From: Bryobacterales bacterium
GTDB lineage: Bacteria > Acidobacteriota > Terriglobia > Bryobacterales > Bryobacteraceae
Direction: 5' to 3'
NCBI GenBank assembly: GCA_003164075.1
Contig: PLRZ01000455.1
Location: 1-5,039 of the forward strand
DNA: 5,039 nt
Under the pieces are notes generated by a model. The model was not told the origin of the DNA, ran no database searches, and saw nothing but the letters and a program-made list of their open reading frames with translations. Shown piece by piece: positions 1 to 5,039 of this stretch. Positions within the stretch are counted from its first letter, which is position 1. Each line of letters begins with the position of its first letter. The translations under genes and the position numbers were made by a program.

Positions 1-691
1 AGCGGCGTGCCAGTCCCACCACGGTGCCCGATTCGGCCATGCCGAAGTGTGCCTCGTCGAAGATCACGCGGCTGCGCGGCCCGATGACGGCTGAAATTAG
101 TCCCAAGCGATCGAGTTTGATAGTCGAACTGTTGCTGAAATCGCCGCTTTCGGAGAACAGAACGACGCTGCCCTTTTGGAAATCGCGTTCGATGGCCAAA
201 ATTCTCGGGCCGTCGCGTTCGAGAATGCGCCAATCGGCGGCTTGGGTGAAGTAGGCGATCTGCGGATCCTCGAAGCCGAATTTGACATGCCAGCGCTTTT
301 CGAGATCCTCGATGTGCTGTGGCTTGTCGTTCCCCCAACCCCACTCAAGACCGGCCACCACGCGACTGCCGCGCTTGGCGAGTCGCTCATAGGATTCCGA
401 TTCGTTGGCAAACTGATCGACGTTGATTGCCAAAAGGAAAATTGTTGCGTTGCTCTCTTCGAAATACTCCAGCGGGAAATAGTTGCGGCTCACCGTCACG
501 CCGGGAGTCCGCGAGAGGCTCTCGTAGAGCAGCTTTGCGCCGTCGGGACTGGCGCGCATGCTGGAATATGGCGGGTATACGTCGCCGGTGGCGAAGCGGA
601 TGGAGAATGCGCGGATCAGCCCATAGGTGAAGAGCGCGGCCAATAGCACGATCAGGAATCCGGCGCGGGCGTTGCTGGAAGGGGCGGTCAC
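1..691 (-). CDS. DUF4350 domain protein, 3' end cut by the window
   Basis: The frame is open from a GTG at 691 to the window edge, giving 230 residues without a stop. The start is supported by a GTGA overlap with the stop of the upstream DUF4129 gene and by GAAGGGG 7 nt before it. A membrane segment (about residues 11-28, GFLIVLLAALFTYGLIRAF) follows a short N-terminus. Then comes a lumenal or extracytoplasmic-type domain: YPPYSSMRASPDGAKLLYES (39-58), where DUF4350 proteins usually have a 'GTKALYELL'-like helix; a strand ATIFLLAINV (82-91); SRVVAGLEW (109-117); GSVVLFSESGDFSN (174-187), matching the family's 'G.vv.lsD...f.N' region; and VIFDEAHFG (209-217), the typical 'vFDE.HhG' motif. Family members are usually about 400 residues with a second C-terminal membrane segment, so roughly the last third is probably missing. 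The role is unknown; the family occurs beside MoxR/DUF58/DUF4129 genes. Family call is fairly sure; function is not. Confidence 0.82.
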   Translation of the reverse strand, partial: MTAPSSNARAGFLIVLLAALFTYGLIRAFSIRFATGDVYPPYSSMRASPDGAKLLYESLSRTPGVTVSRNYFPLEYFEESNATIFLLAINVDQFANESESYERLAKRGSRVVAGLEWGWGNDKPQHIEDLEKRWHVKFGFEDPQIAYFTQAADWRILERDGPRILAIERDFQKGSVVLFSESGDFSNSSTIKLDRLGLISAVIGPRSRVIFDEAHFGMAESGTVVGLARR

Positions 692-2274
692 GCGACGGCC
701 CCTTCGCGCGCGGTGAGCGCTCCCTTGATGCTCTCGATGCGTTGGCGGAACCCGGCCGCGTCATCGGCGGAAACATCGTGCTGCCCGTACCAGGCGCGTT
801 CGAAGGCGGCGATGTTGACGGCGAACAGTTGGCGCGCCTCGGCAAATCCACGGGCCCTGCGGCGCAGCTCCATCTCGTATTCGCGATTGGTCTTGCCGGG
901 GTGGATGGTGAGGTATTGACTACGTCCCAGCCACGCGAGGTTGGCCAGATAGTAGGCGCGCAGGGCGAAGCGGAAGTTCCGCTCCCCGATGGAGCGGGCG
1001 GCCAGATCGAGCCAGCTTTCTTCGGGCAACCGGTCGGCGGTGAGGTCTTCGGCGTCCAGGCGGATGGCTTCGAGCGATGGGGCGGCGGGCTTGGGGCGGG
1101 CAGGCCGGAACCAGCGCCGGCGCCAGGCGATCCAGCCGGCCAGGAAGAGCACGAAGGCAATCAAAACGTACAGTCCCCAGTGCAGGCCGGTATTGGGAAG
1201 CGCGCCGGCACGCGGAGCGCCCGACAGTTCCAGCAGCTTGCGCAGCCAGTCGAAAAACGCACCGATGGCTTTGCCGATGGCATGGCCGATGGACTTCAGA
1301 CCGTCGATCAGGCGGTCGGTAACGCGCACCAGCCAGGGAATTCCCTGCGGCGCGGCGGCGGGAACGGGCAGCCGCCAATCGTATTCGGAGGACTGCATGG
1401 CCTGGCGGACGGACTGTTCCAATTGTTGCGGCGGCACGGCGGCGAAAGCGTCGAGCGGCAGCAGCACCAGTAGGATGACTGCGCCGGCGGTGAGAATACG
1501 CAGGCCCGCGCGGATGTCCTCGCCGGTGGAGATGGATTCTCCATAGAAGCAGCGCACGCAATAGACGGCTTGCATGAAGGGATCGAAAATCATCCAGGAA
1601 ACGGCCAGGGTGGCCCACAAGAACAGCGGCGTGAAGATGTAGAACGGGCCGCTGCGGCTGAATTGCGATTCGTAGCCGGTGAGCATGCGGATGAGCTGGG
1701 GAAGCATTGCCAGGGTGAGCGCCAGGTTGAGGGTGAAGAGCAGTCCCAGGAAGCCGACGATGGGCAGGATGAGCCAGCCCTGCCGGCGGTCCAGGCCGGC
1801 GAGGCGTCGCGCGCGGGCGATGAGTTGGACGGGGTCGAGATCGGCGCGGTCGGCGAGGGCGGTGGCGCTGCGATAGAAGGCGACGGTCCAGGCGAACCCG
1901 AAAATGGTGAGCGCGGCCAGCGGAAAGACAATCAGCTTAGTGGCGCCGAGGAAGGCCTGGCCGGCGAGCAGGTTCCAGGTGCGGCGCCAGGTCCACGGCG
2001 TATCGGCGGAGGCGCTGAGTTGACGGCGGAGACGGCCGGCGAAGACCGCGCGCCAGCAGTTCATCCACACCAGCAGCAGTGCCAGAACCACGGATTCGCG
2101 GCCGACCGCGGCATCGGCGGTGTGGGGATTGTTGATGTCGTTCCAGAACAGCAGCAGGGCGAGGGCGAAGGGCGCGGTGCCCAGAAGATGGCAGACCAGG
2201 GTTGTGCGCGGCGCGCGGCGAAGCAGGTGGACCGCCTCTTCGAGCAGCGGGATGGCGCCGGGAGCTACCCGCAT
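688..2274 (-). CDS. Polytopic membrane protein with C-terminal DUF4129 domain
   Basis: 528 residues, ATG at 2274 preceded by AGGAG with a 9-nt spacer. Hydrophobic stretches at roughly 28-44, 61-78, 105-132, 166-194, 209-232, 256-279 and 365-384 suggest about seven membrane helices. The first six form an N-terminal module whose end (DPFMQAVYCVRCFYGESISTGEDIRAGLR, split around 231-259) resembles the membrane regions found in other proteins of these clusters. Residues about 280-360 form a soluble linker with an amphipathic stretch (DGLKSIGHAIGKAIGAFFDW). After the last helix and an Arg-rich patch (AWRRRWFRPARPKP) comes the DUF4129 domain, about 418-520: NFRFALRAYYLANLAWLG (433-450), then IHPGKTNREYEMELRRRA (457-474) and a late aromatic helix (IAAFERAWYG). 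DUF4129 usually lies at the C-terminus of membrane proteins near transglutaminase-like, MoxR and DUF58 genes. The domain is confidently recognised; its biochemical role is unknown. It overlaps the DUF4350 gene by 4 nt, implying one transcript. Confidence 0.9.
   Translation of the reverse strand: MRVAPGAIPLLEEAVHLLRRAPRTTLVCHLLGTAPFALALLLFWNDINNPHTADAAVGRESVVLALLLVWMNCWRAVFAGRLRRQLSASADTPWTWRRTWNLLAGQAFLGATKLIVFPLAALTIFGFAWTVAFYRSATALADRADLDPVQLIARARRLAGLDRRQGWLILPIVGFLGLLFTLNLALTLAMLPQLIRMLTGYESQFSRSGPFYIFTPLFLWATLAVSWMIFDPFMQAVYCVRCFYGESISTGEDIRAGLRILTAGAVILLVLLPLDAFAAVPPQQLEQSVRQAMQSSEYDWRLPVPAAAPQGIPWLVRVTDRLIDGLKSIGHAIGKAIGAFFDWLRKLLELSGAPRAGALPNTGLHWGLYVLIAFVLFLAGWIAWRRRWFRPARPKPAAPSLEAIRLDAEDLTADRLPEESWLDLAARSIGERNFRFALRAYYLANLAWLGRSQYLTIHPGKTNREYEMELRRRARGFAEARQLFAVNIAAFERAWYGQHDVSADDAAGFRQRIESIKGALTAREGAVA
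699..705 (-). promoter_or_regulatory. Shine-Dalgarno site deciding the GTG start of the DUF4350 gene
   Basis: The minus strand reads GAAGGGG seven nt before the GTG at 691. It lies inside the last codons of the DUF4129 gene. With the 4-nt GTGA start/stop overlap it supports coupled translation of the two genes. Confidence 0.6.
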
Positions 2275-2283
2275 GTTTGATGG

Positions 2284-2288
2284 CTCCT
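2284..2288 (-). promoter_or_regulatory. Shine-Dalgarno site of the DUF4129 gene
   Basis: The minus strand reads AGGAG, ending 9 nt before the ATG at 2274. It is the clearest ribosome binding site in the window and fixes this start. I found no convincing -35/-10 pair between it and the upstream gene, although a promoter is expected in this gap if the two gene blocks are transcribed separately. Confidence 0.65.
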
Positions 2289-2349
2289 ATGGTGGGGGCG
2301 GCGCTCCGGGACGCTTGATGCCGCTCCCGAAGAGGGTCGAGACGAGTCT

Positions 2350-2372
2350 CCGAACTCCTGATGTCGTGGAAT
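2350..2372 (+). repeat. Intergenic repeat motif, copy 1
   Basis: The 23-nt motif begins CCGAACTCCTGATGTC and ends GTGGAAT. It matches copy 3 on the other strand at 21 of 23 positions and copy 2 on the other strand at 15 of the first 16. Nine further nt, TCTCGACCC on the minus strand at 2334-2342, are also shared with the flank of copy 2, after a gap of several nt. Confidence 0.75.
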
Positions 2373-2410
2373 GAGAGTGATCTCTTCCAGTCCGGGCAAA
2401 GACATTATTG

Positions 2411-2497
2411 GCCACCGATAAACACGGATGAACACAGATAAAAAGGCCAAAAAAGAAGGGTTTTTCTTATCTGTGTTCATCTGTGTTCATCCGTGGC
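2411..2497. repeat. Imperfect inverted repeat built from 10-bp units
   Basis: The left arm (2411-2441) and the reverse complement of the right arm (2467-2497) agree at 28 of 31 positions; the loop is 25 nt (2442-2466). Both arms begin GCCAC and end GATGAACACAGATAA in the same sense. The right arm read on the minus strand holds two tandem GATGAACACA units followed by GATAA; the left arm holds degenerate versions of the same units. The three mismatches lie in the outer half of the arms, so the base of the loop is perfectly paired. Similar ATGAACACAGAT-type palindromes are, from my general knowledge, dispersed between genes in several environmental bacterial phyla. It could fold in RNA or DNA. 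It lacks a GC-rich stem followed by a T-run, so I do not call it a terminator. Confidence 0.85.
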
Positions 2498-2558
2498 TAA
2501 ATTGGTTTGTGCGGAGCCGTGGCTCAGTCCGATTCCTCGGTGGTTCCGGAATGCCGGT

Positions 2559-2574
2559 GACATCGGGAGTTCGG
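2559..2574 (-). repeat. Intergenic repeat motif, copy 2 (partial)
   Basis: The minus strand reads CCGAACTCCCGATGTC, one mismatch from the first 16 nt of copy 1. The GTGGAAT end seen in copies 1 and 3 is not preserved. The neighbouring TCTCGACCC (2577-2585) is shared with the flank of copy 1, so the homology is longer than the core. Confidence 0.7.
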
Positions 2575-2585
2575 AATCTCGACCC

Positions 2586-2610
2586 GGCAAGCAAGAGTGC
2601 CTGCGCCACA
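2586..2610. repeat. Possible dispersed repeat fragment ('RRHSCLP'-type)
   Basis: The segment includes AGAGTGCCTGCGCCACA on the plus strand; its minus-strand reading encodes WRRHSCLPGR. I recall such peptides as frequent false ORF products from a dispersed intergenic repeat in Acidobacteriota and related genomes. Within this window it occurs once, so the repeat call depends on that recollection and not on the sequence alone. Confidence 0.4.
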
Positions 2611-2628
2611 AAAACGGACTCATCGCAA

Positions 2629-2651
2629 ATTCCACGACGTCAGGAATTCGG
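2629..2651 (-). repeat. Intergenic repeat motif, copy 3
   Basis: The minus strand reads CCGAATTCCTGACGTC followed by GTGGAAT. It differs from copy 1 at only two of 23 positions and faces it across about 256 nt. No matching sequence or target duplication is seen just outside the two copies. Confidence 0.75.
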
Positions 2652-2706
2652 CGTGTCTGTGCGGCAGATTGAGATCCCTGACCGGAGGCTGGCAGATAAG
2701 AGTACT

Positions 2707-3012
2707 TCACCGGTCTTGCCATGTGGGCTCCGGACGCGCCAGGGATTCCAGAAACGCCTGGCCCACGCCATAAAAGACGAACCACGCGAGCACAAAACCG
2801 GCCAGGGCCATGGCCGCCGGAAGGAAGCGGCGCAAGGCGCGGCGAGTGGAGGGACGCTCCCGCGCCGCTGCTTGCAGGCACGCGGCGCACAATAACTGCG
2901 ACTGGTGCTCGGTGACGCATTCGCGGCAGAAAGACCGCACACAGTGGGGGCAGCGGCAGGACGCCTCGCGGTCCGGGTGATTCCAGCAGCGCTGTTGAAT
3001 GGCCGGGCTCAT
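2707..3012 (-). CDS. Small B-box-type zinc-finger protein with one membrane segment
   Basis: 101 residues, ATG at 3012, 7 nt after the stop of the upstream membrane-protein gene. A possible GAGG lies 12 nt before the start, a weak site, so translation may depend on coupling. The N-terminal half is a compact metal-binding module: C9-x2-H12-P, C21-x2-C24, C29-x2-C32 and C42-x2-C45, with H36 as a further candidate ligand. This is the spacing of bacterial B-box-like zinc fingers, probably binding two zinc ions. A basic stretch (RERPSTRRALRRF, 51-63) precedes a single hydrophobic segment (about 64-83), which suggests the zinc module stays in the cytoplasm and is anchored by the C-terminal part. 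It resembles the zinc module of the 197-residue protein two genes upstream. Its partner and function are unknown; a protein-protein docking role for the neighbouring membrane proteins is inference. Confidence 0.8.
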   Translation of the reverse strand: MSPAIQQRCWNHPDREASCRCPHCVRSFCRECVTEHQSQLLCAACLQAAARERPSTRRALRRFLPAAMALAGFVLAWFVFYGVGQAFLESLARPEPTWQDR

Positions 3013-3019
3013 GCGAAGG

Positions 3020-3994
3020 TCAATCCTCTATGATATCCGGCTGGCGCCGGTAGCCGCCGCGCAAAATGATGGCGGCTCCGATGAAGGCCAGCAGCAGCCC
3101 CAGCCCATCGCGGACCTGGCGGAACGCGACGATGGGGATCGTAAACGAAACGGGGTTCGTGGAGACCGGGTTCAGCGCGCTGACGAAATAAAAAGTAAAA
3201 GTCTGCGCGTAGAACATCACGCCGACCAGCACGAGAGCGGCGATGGCGAGCCGTTGCATGGCGCGGCCCAGGCCGCTGCGGGAATACTGGACCAGAACCA
3301 CGATGGCGCCGGCGAGTTGTACCAGCGTCATCCCGATATTCACCCGGGACCAGGCCGATCCGTAAGAACGGGCCGTAGCGAAGTCCAATAGCGAACCCAC
3401 GAACAGACTGAGCACGAATAGGTCCGAGGCCAGCGTATGACTGCGCGCGGCGACGCGGCGCGGCGGCCCGGCGGGCGCTTGCGCCACTGCCACGGGGCCG
3501 GCGTTGCTGCGTTCGGCCTCGGCCCAGCCGGCGTCCACCACGCCTTGCGCCTGTTCGATCCACGGCTTCACCTGGCGGAGGAACTTGCGCGCGGTCCAGG
3601 TGCGGTAGAGCGAGGGCAGATCGTCTTTGCTGACCGCGGTGTAAATGCGGCACCGGCAGCTCGAAGCGATCGAAATCGCCAGCCAGGTGGCCGCCATCGC
3701 GGTGGTCCCGACGCCCCATACAATGGCGATGGCGGACGGCCAAAATGCCATGAAAAGCCCCGGCAGCAGCCAGAGCAGCGCACAAACCAGCATGGGAGTC
3801 GAGACATAGAAACGCGCGCAGGGAGCCACCAGGATGGCCTGAATGTCGCGCAGGTAGAAGCGCTTGTACTCCTCGCGGAACCAGGCCGATTTCACCAGCA
3901 GAATGTGGTCGGAGCCCATCCACAGGCTGGCGCTCGACGCCAGAGCCCGGCGGCGGCCCGGCAGCCGGCGATAGGTCTCAGCGCGGGGCGCCAT
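3020..3994 (-). CDS. Six-helix membrane protein of unrecognised family
   Basis: 324 residues. The ATG at 3994 overlaps the end of the upstream gene by 17 nt and has GGGA 4 nt before it; a second Met at residue 26 is an alternative start. Residues about 23-56 (LWMGSDHILLVKSAWFREEY, then KRFYLRDIQAILV) look like the strand-rich beginning of a bacterial PH-like domain, but this is a weak resemblance. Hydrophobic segments lie at about 65-84, 86-110, 190-207, 217-236, 247-270 and 297-312. Between helices 2 and 3 is a long cytoplasmic-type loop with CRCRIYTAVSKDDLPSLYRT (113-132) and ARKFLRQVKPWIEQAQG (135-151), followed by an Ala/Pro-rich stretch. No catalytic motif is visible. It lies between two B-box membrane proteins and probably forms an assembly with them (inference from position only). 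I do not recognise a named family with confidence. Confidence 0.8.
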   Translation of the reverse strand: MAPRAETYRRLPGRRRALASSASLWMGSDHILLVKSAWFREEYKRFYLRDIQAILVAPCARFYVSTPMLVCALLWLLPGLFMAFWPSAIAIVWGVGTTAMAATWLAISIASSCRCRIYTAVSKDDLPSLYRTWTARKFLRQVKPWIEQAQGVVDAGWAEAERSNAGPVAVAQAPAGPPRRVAARSHTLASDLFVLSLFVGSLLDFATARSYGSAWSRVNIGMTLVQLAGAIVVLVQYSRSGLGRAMQRLAIAALVLVGVMFYAQTFTFYFVSALNPVSTNPVSFTIPIVAFRQVRDGLGLLLAFIGAAIILRGGYRRQPDIIED

Positions 3995-4571
3995 ATTGTC
4001 CCATTCTGAACGCCTGCCACCAATAGGCGATGAGCCAGAGCCAGCCGGCGGTCTGCGCCAGCCCGATCAGACTCGCCACCACGAAACGCCAGCGGGTCCG
4101 GCGCACCAGGCTGAGCGGGCGCTTCCACGTCATCGCCGAAAATACCAGGGCGCCGGGCCCGGTGAGGATGGTGACTGGCCAGAAGATCAGGGAAACCAGC
4201 GGCACCGCCAGCGCGATAGAGTCGTAGAGCGTGCGCGTGGGTTCCAGATACACGGCCTGGCTCTGCCCTTTGCCGGCGGCGACGCAGGTGGGGCACCAGA
4301 CCTGGCCGCCGAATTCCACGGAGCACAGCAGGCACACGAAACGGCCGCACTGGTGACAGGCCGCCACGGCGCGTTTGGAAGGGTGATCGAAGCAGGCGGC
4401 TTCGCCATCCAAGGCGATTTCCGGAAGCGCCGGCGCGCTGGGAGCGGCGAACAGCGCCGGAAATACGCGCACGGTGTTGCTGGAGCCGCAGGTAGTGCAC
4501 ACCGCCGCGTCGGCGGAGGCCAGTTCCCACAATGGCAGTGGGGAGTCGCAACGGGCGCAGGGCACAGGCAT
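3978..4571 (-). CDS. Zinc-ribbon/B-box protein with two membrane segments
   Basis: 197 residues, ATG at 4571, 6 nt after the RDD gene's stop; no strong ribosome binding site. An N-terminal zinc ribbon uses C5-x2-C8 and C25-x2-C28 (CARC...CTTC). A proline/alanine linker leads to a B-box-like module: C60-x2-H63-P, C72-x2-C75-G, C80-x2-C83 and C93-x2-C96. Two hydrophobic regions follow, about 119-146 and 163-185, separated by a basic turn (WKRPLSLVRRTRWR). The zinc modules are therefore likely cytoplasmic and tethered to the membrane. The B-box half has the same ligand pattern as the small protein encoded at 2707-3012, but that protein lacks the zinc ribbon and has one helix. Bacterial B-box proteins are mostly uncharacterised; binding a partner protein is more likely than enzymatic activity, as no catalytic motif is seen. 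The 3' end overlaps the next gene by 17 nt. Confidence 0.85.
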   Translation of the reverse strand: MPVPCARCDSPLPLWELASADAAVCTTCGSSNTVRVFPALFAAPSAPALPEIALDGEAACFDHPSKRAVAACHQCGRFVCLLCSVEFGGQVWCPTCVAAGKGQSQAVYLEPTRTLYDSIALAVPLVSLIFWPVTILTGPGALVFSAMTWKRPLSLVRRTRWRFVVASLIGLAQTAGWLWLIAYWWQAFRMGQYGAPR

Positions 4572-4577
4572 CGGGGA

Positions 4578-5039
4578 TCAGACCTGTGGCGGCGAATACG
4601 GGGCGACTGCGGCGCTATCCACTTTAATCACGCGGGTATCGACGATCATGTCATGCATGGCGCGCTTCTCGGCATCGAAACCGGCGATGATATATCCGAT
4701 GCAGAGGGTAATGGAGCTGAGCCACTTGGCAAAGTAGCGGCCCACGGCGCGTCCCAGACTGACCGGACCGCCGTTGGGCCGGACCACTTTCAGGCTGAGC
4801 GCCATCTTGCCGGGGGTGGCGCCCACCCGGCTGACAAAAAAACCTTCGTAAGATGCGCCCATCACGATGCCTACCAGCATGCTGACACCCAGAAGTCCCA
4901 TCATGGAGCCGAACGCCGCCAGCGCCTCTTCGGGCGGTGCGTCGGGACGAATCCGGGTGAAGGGGCGAAACGCATTGCCCAGCAGGAGGAGTTGCACGGC
5001 GCTGCCGGCGACGCCCAGAATAATGCCATCGATGAGGAC
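4578..5039 (-). CDS. RDD family membrane protein, 5' end cut by the window
   Basis: The frame is open from the window edge to the TGA at 4578, giving 153 residues. A GTG at 4997 could be read as a start, but the residues before it (VLIDGIILGVAGSAV) are a typical first RDD helix containing its conserved Asp, so the true start lies beyond 5039, probably by only a few tens of codons. Further helices are at about 43-62 and 104-120 of the visible part. The family's signature region is clear: GATPGKMALSLKVVRPNGGP (73-92), GRAVGRYFAKWLSS (96-109), and FDAEKRAMHDMIVDTRVIK (121-139), matching the usual 'ATPGK...l.V....G...s..ra..R...k' and 'lHD...gT.vv' pattern. RDD proteins are small membrane proteins, some proposed to be transporters; in MoxR/DUF58-type clusters their role is not known. 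It is the first visible gene of the block, and the next ATG follows after 6 nt. Confidence 0.88.
   Translation of the reverse strand, partial: VLIDGIILGVAGSAVQLLLLGNAFRPFTRIRPDAPPEEALAAFGSMMGLLGVSMLVGIVMGASYEGFFVSRVGATPGKMALSLKVVRPNGGPVSLGRAVGRYFAKWLSSITLCIGYIIAGFDAEKRAMHDMIVDTRVIKVDSAAVAPYSPPQV

Larger units (their letters stand above)
2275..2706. other. Repeat-rich intergenic region without a gene
   Basis: These 432 nt separate two closely packed gene blocks that run in the same direction. Open frames cross it on both strands, but each is made of repeat sequence or is the shadow of a neighbouring gene, and none has a coherent protein. The content is a central inverted repeat (2411-2497), three copies of a short motif (2350-2372, 2559-2574, 2629-2651) and a stretch resembling a common dispersed repeat (2586-2610). 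Stretches of the central part are distinctly A/T-rich compared with the surrounding coding DNA. No promoter or rho-independent terminator could be assigned with confidence. Confidence 0.8.

Noticed and set aside
97..411. Minus-strand 104-residue frame beginning MPTNRNPMSD
   Set aside because: Low-complexity Ser/Ala-rich shadow of the DUF4350 gene, whose frame carries VIFDEAHFG and runs through this whole stretch.
387..1160. Minus-strand 257-residue frame across the DUF4129/DUF4350 junction
   Set aside because: It is Arg/Pro/Ser-rich and out of frame with both genes. The DUF4129 signature and the GTG-started DUF4350 frame explain this stretch.
742..1473. Plus-strand 243-residue frame
   Set aside because: Antisense of the DUF4129 gene with Gly/Gln-rich composition and no recognisable motif.
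1570..2280. Plus-strand 236-residue frame
   Set aside because: Gly/Glu/Gln-rich antisense of the DUF4129 gene; typical of high-GC antisense frames, with no domain.
2265..2480. Minus-strand open frame starting MNTDKKNPSFLAFLSVFIRV
   Set aside because: It is a translation of the inverted repeat running into the start of the DUF4129 gene. The opposite strand gives a near-identical MNTDKK start from the other arm, as expected for a palindrome and not for a gene.
2411..2497. Rho-independent terminator after the small B-box gene
   Set aside because: The stem is AT-rich, the T-run on the minus strand lies in the loop and not after the stem, and the structure is more than 200 nt downstream of the stop codon at 2707.
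2411..2651. CRISPR array
   Set aside because: The repeats differ in orientation and spacing, with no regular repeat-spacer alternation and no cas genes.
2428..2895. Plus-strand open frame starting MNTDKKAKKEGFFLSVFICV
   Set aside because: It begins in the hairpin and continues as antisense of the small B-box gene. Peptides like LSVFICVHPW are familiar false products of such repeats.
2477..2920. Minus-strand 147-residue frame containing RRHSCLPGR
   Set aside because: It is the shifted frame of the B-box gene followed by repeat sequence; it is rich in Arg, Pro and Ser and has no coherent domain.
3009..3923. Minus-strand 304-residue frame
   Set aside because: Arg/Gly/His-rich shifted frame of the six-helix membrane protein, which has the proper hydrophobic pattern and start context.

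Overview
The window reads as a GC-rich bacterial chromosome segment in which every supportable gene lies on the minus strand, so the genes are read from the high-coordinate end towards position 1. The protein families (RDD, bacterial B-box-like zinc fingers with membrane anchors, DUF4129, DUF4350) and the intergenic repeats resemble those of Acidobacteriota, most plausibly a Solibacter/Bryobacter-like organism. That assignment is inference: there is no rRNA or marker gene in the window.

Upstream block, 5039 to 2707. Four tightly packed genes: an RDD-family membrane protein cut by the window edge; a zinc-ribbon/B-box protein with two membrane segments; a six-helix membrane protein of unrecognised family; and a second, small B-box protein with one membrane segment. 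Gaps are 6 and 7 nt, and one junction overlaps by 17 nt, so these are very probably one transcript.

Non-coding block, 2706 to 2275 (432 nt). No convincing gene. It is filled with repeats: a 31-nt imperfect inverted repeat around a 25-nt loop, built from 10-bp GATGAACACA-type units; three copies of a motif with the core CCGAACTCC(T/C)GATGTC, one of them inverted relative to the other two; and a short stretch resembling dispersed repeats of such genomes. The hairpin and one pair of motif copies are nested around almost the same centre.

Downstream block, 2274 to 1. A 528-residue membrane protein ending in a DUF4129 domain overlaps by 4 nt (GTGA) a GTG-started DUF4350 protein that runs off the window. 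In many bacteria these two families sit beside a MoxR AAA+ ATPase and a DUF58 protein, often with RDD or SpoIIM-like membrane proteins. I therefore expect MoxR and DUF58 genes just beyond position 1. The whole window then looks like a membrane-associated MoxR-type cluster with two extra zinc-finger membrane proteins, its two halves separated by a repeat block. The biochemical function of such clusters is poorly known and nothing here settles it.
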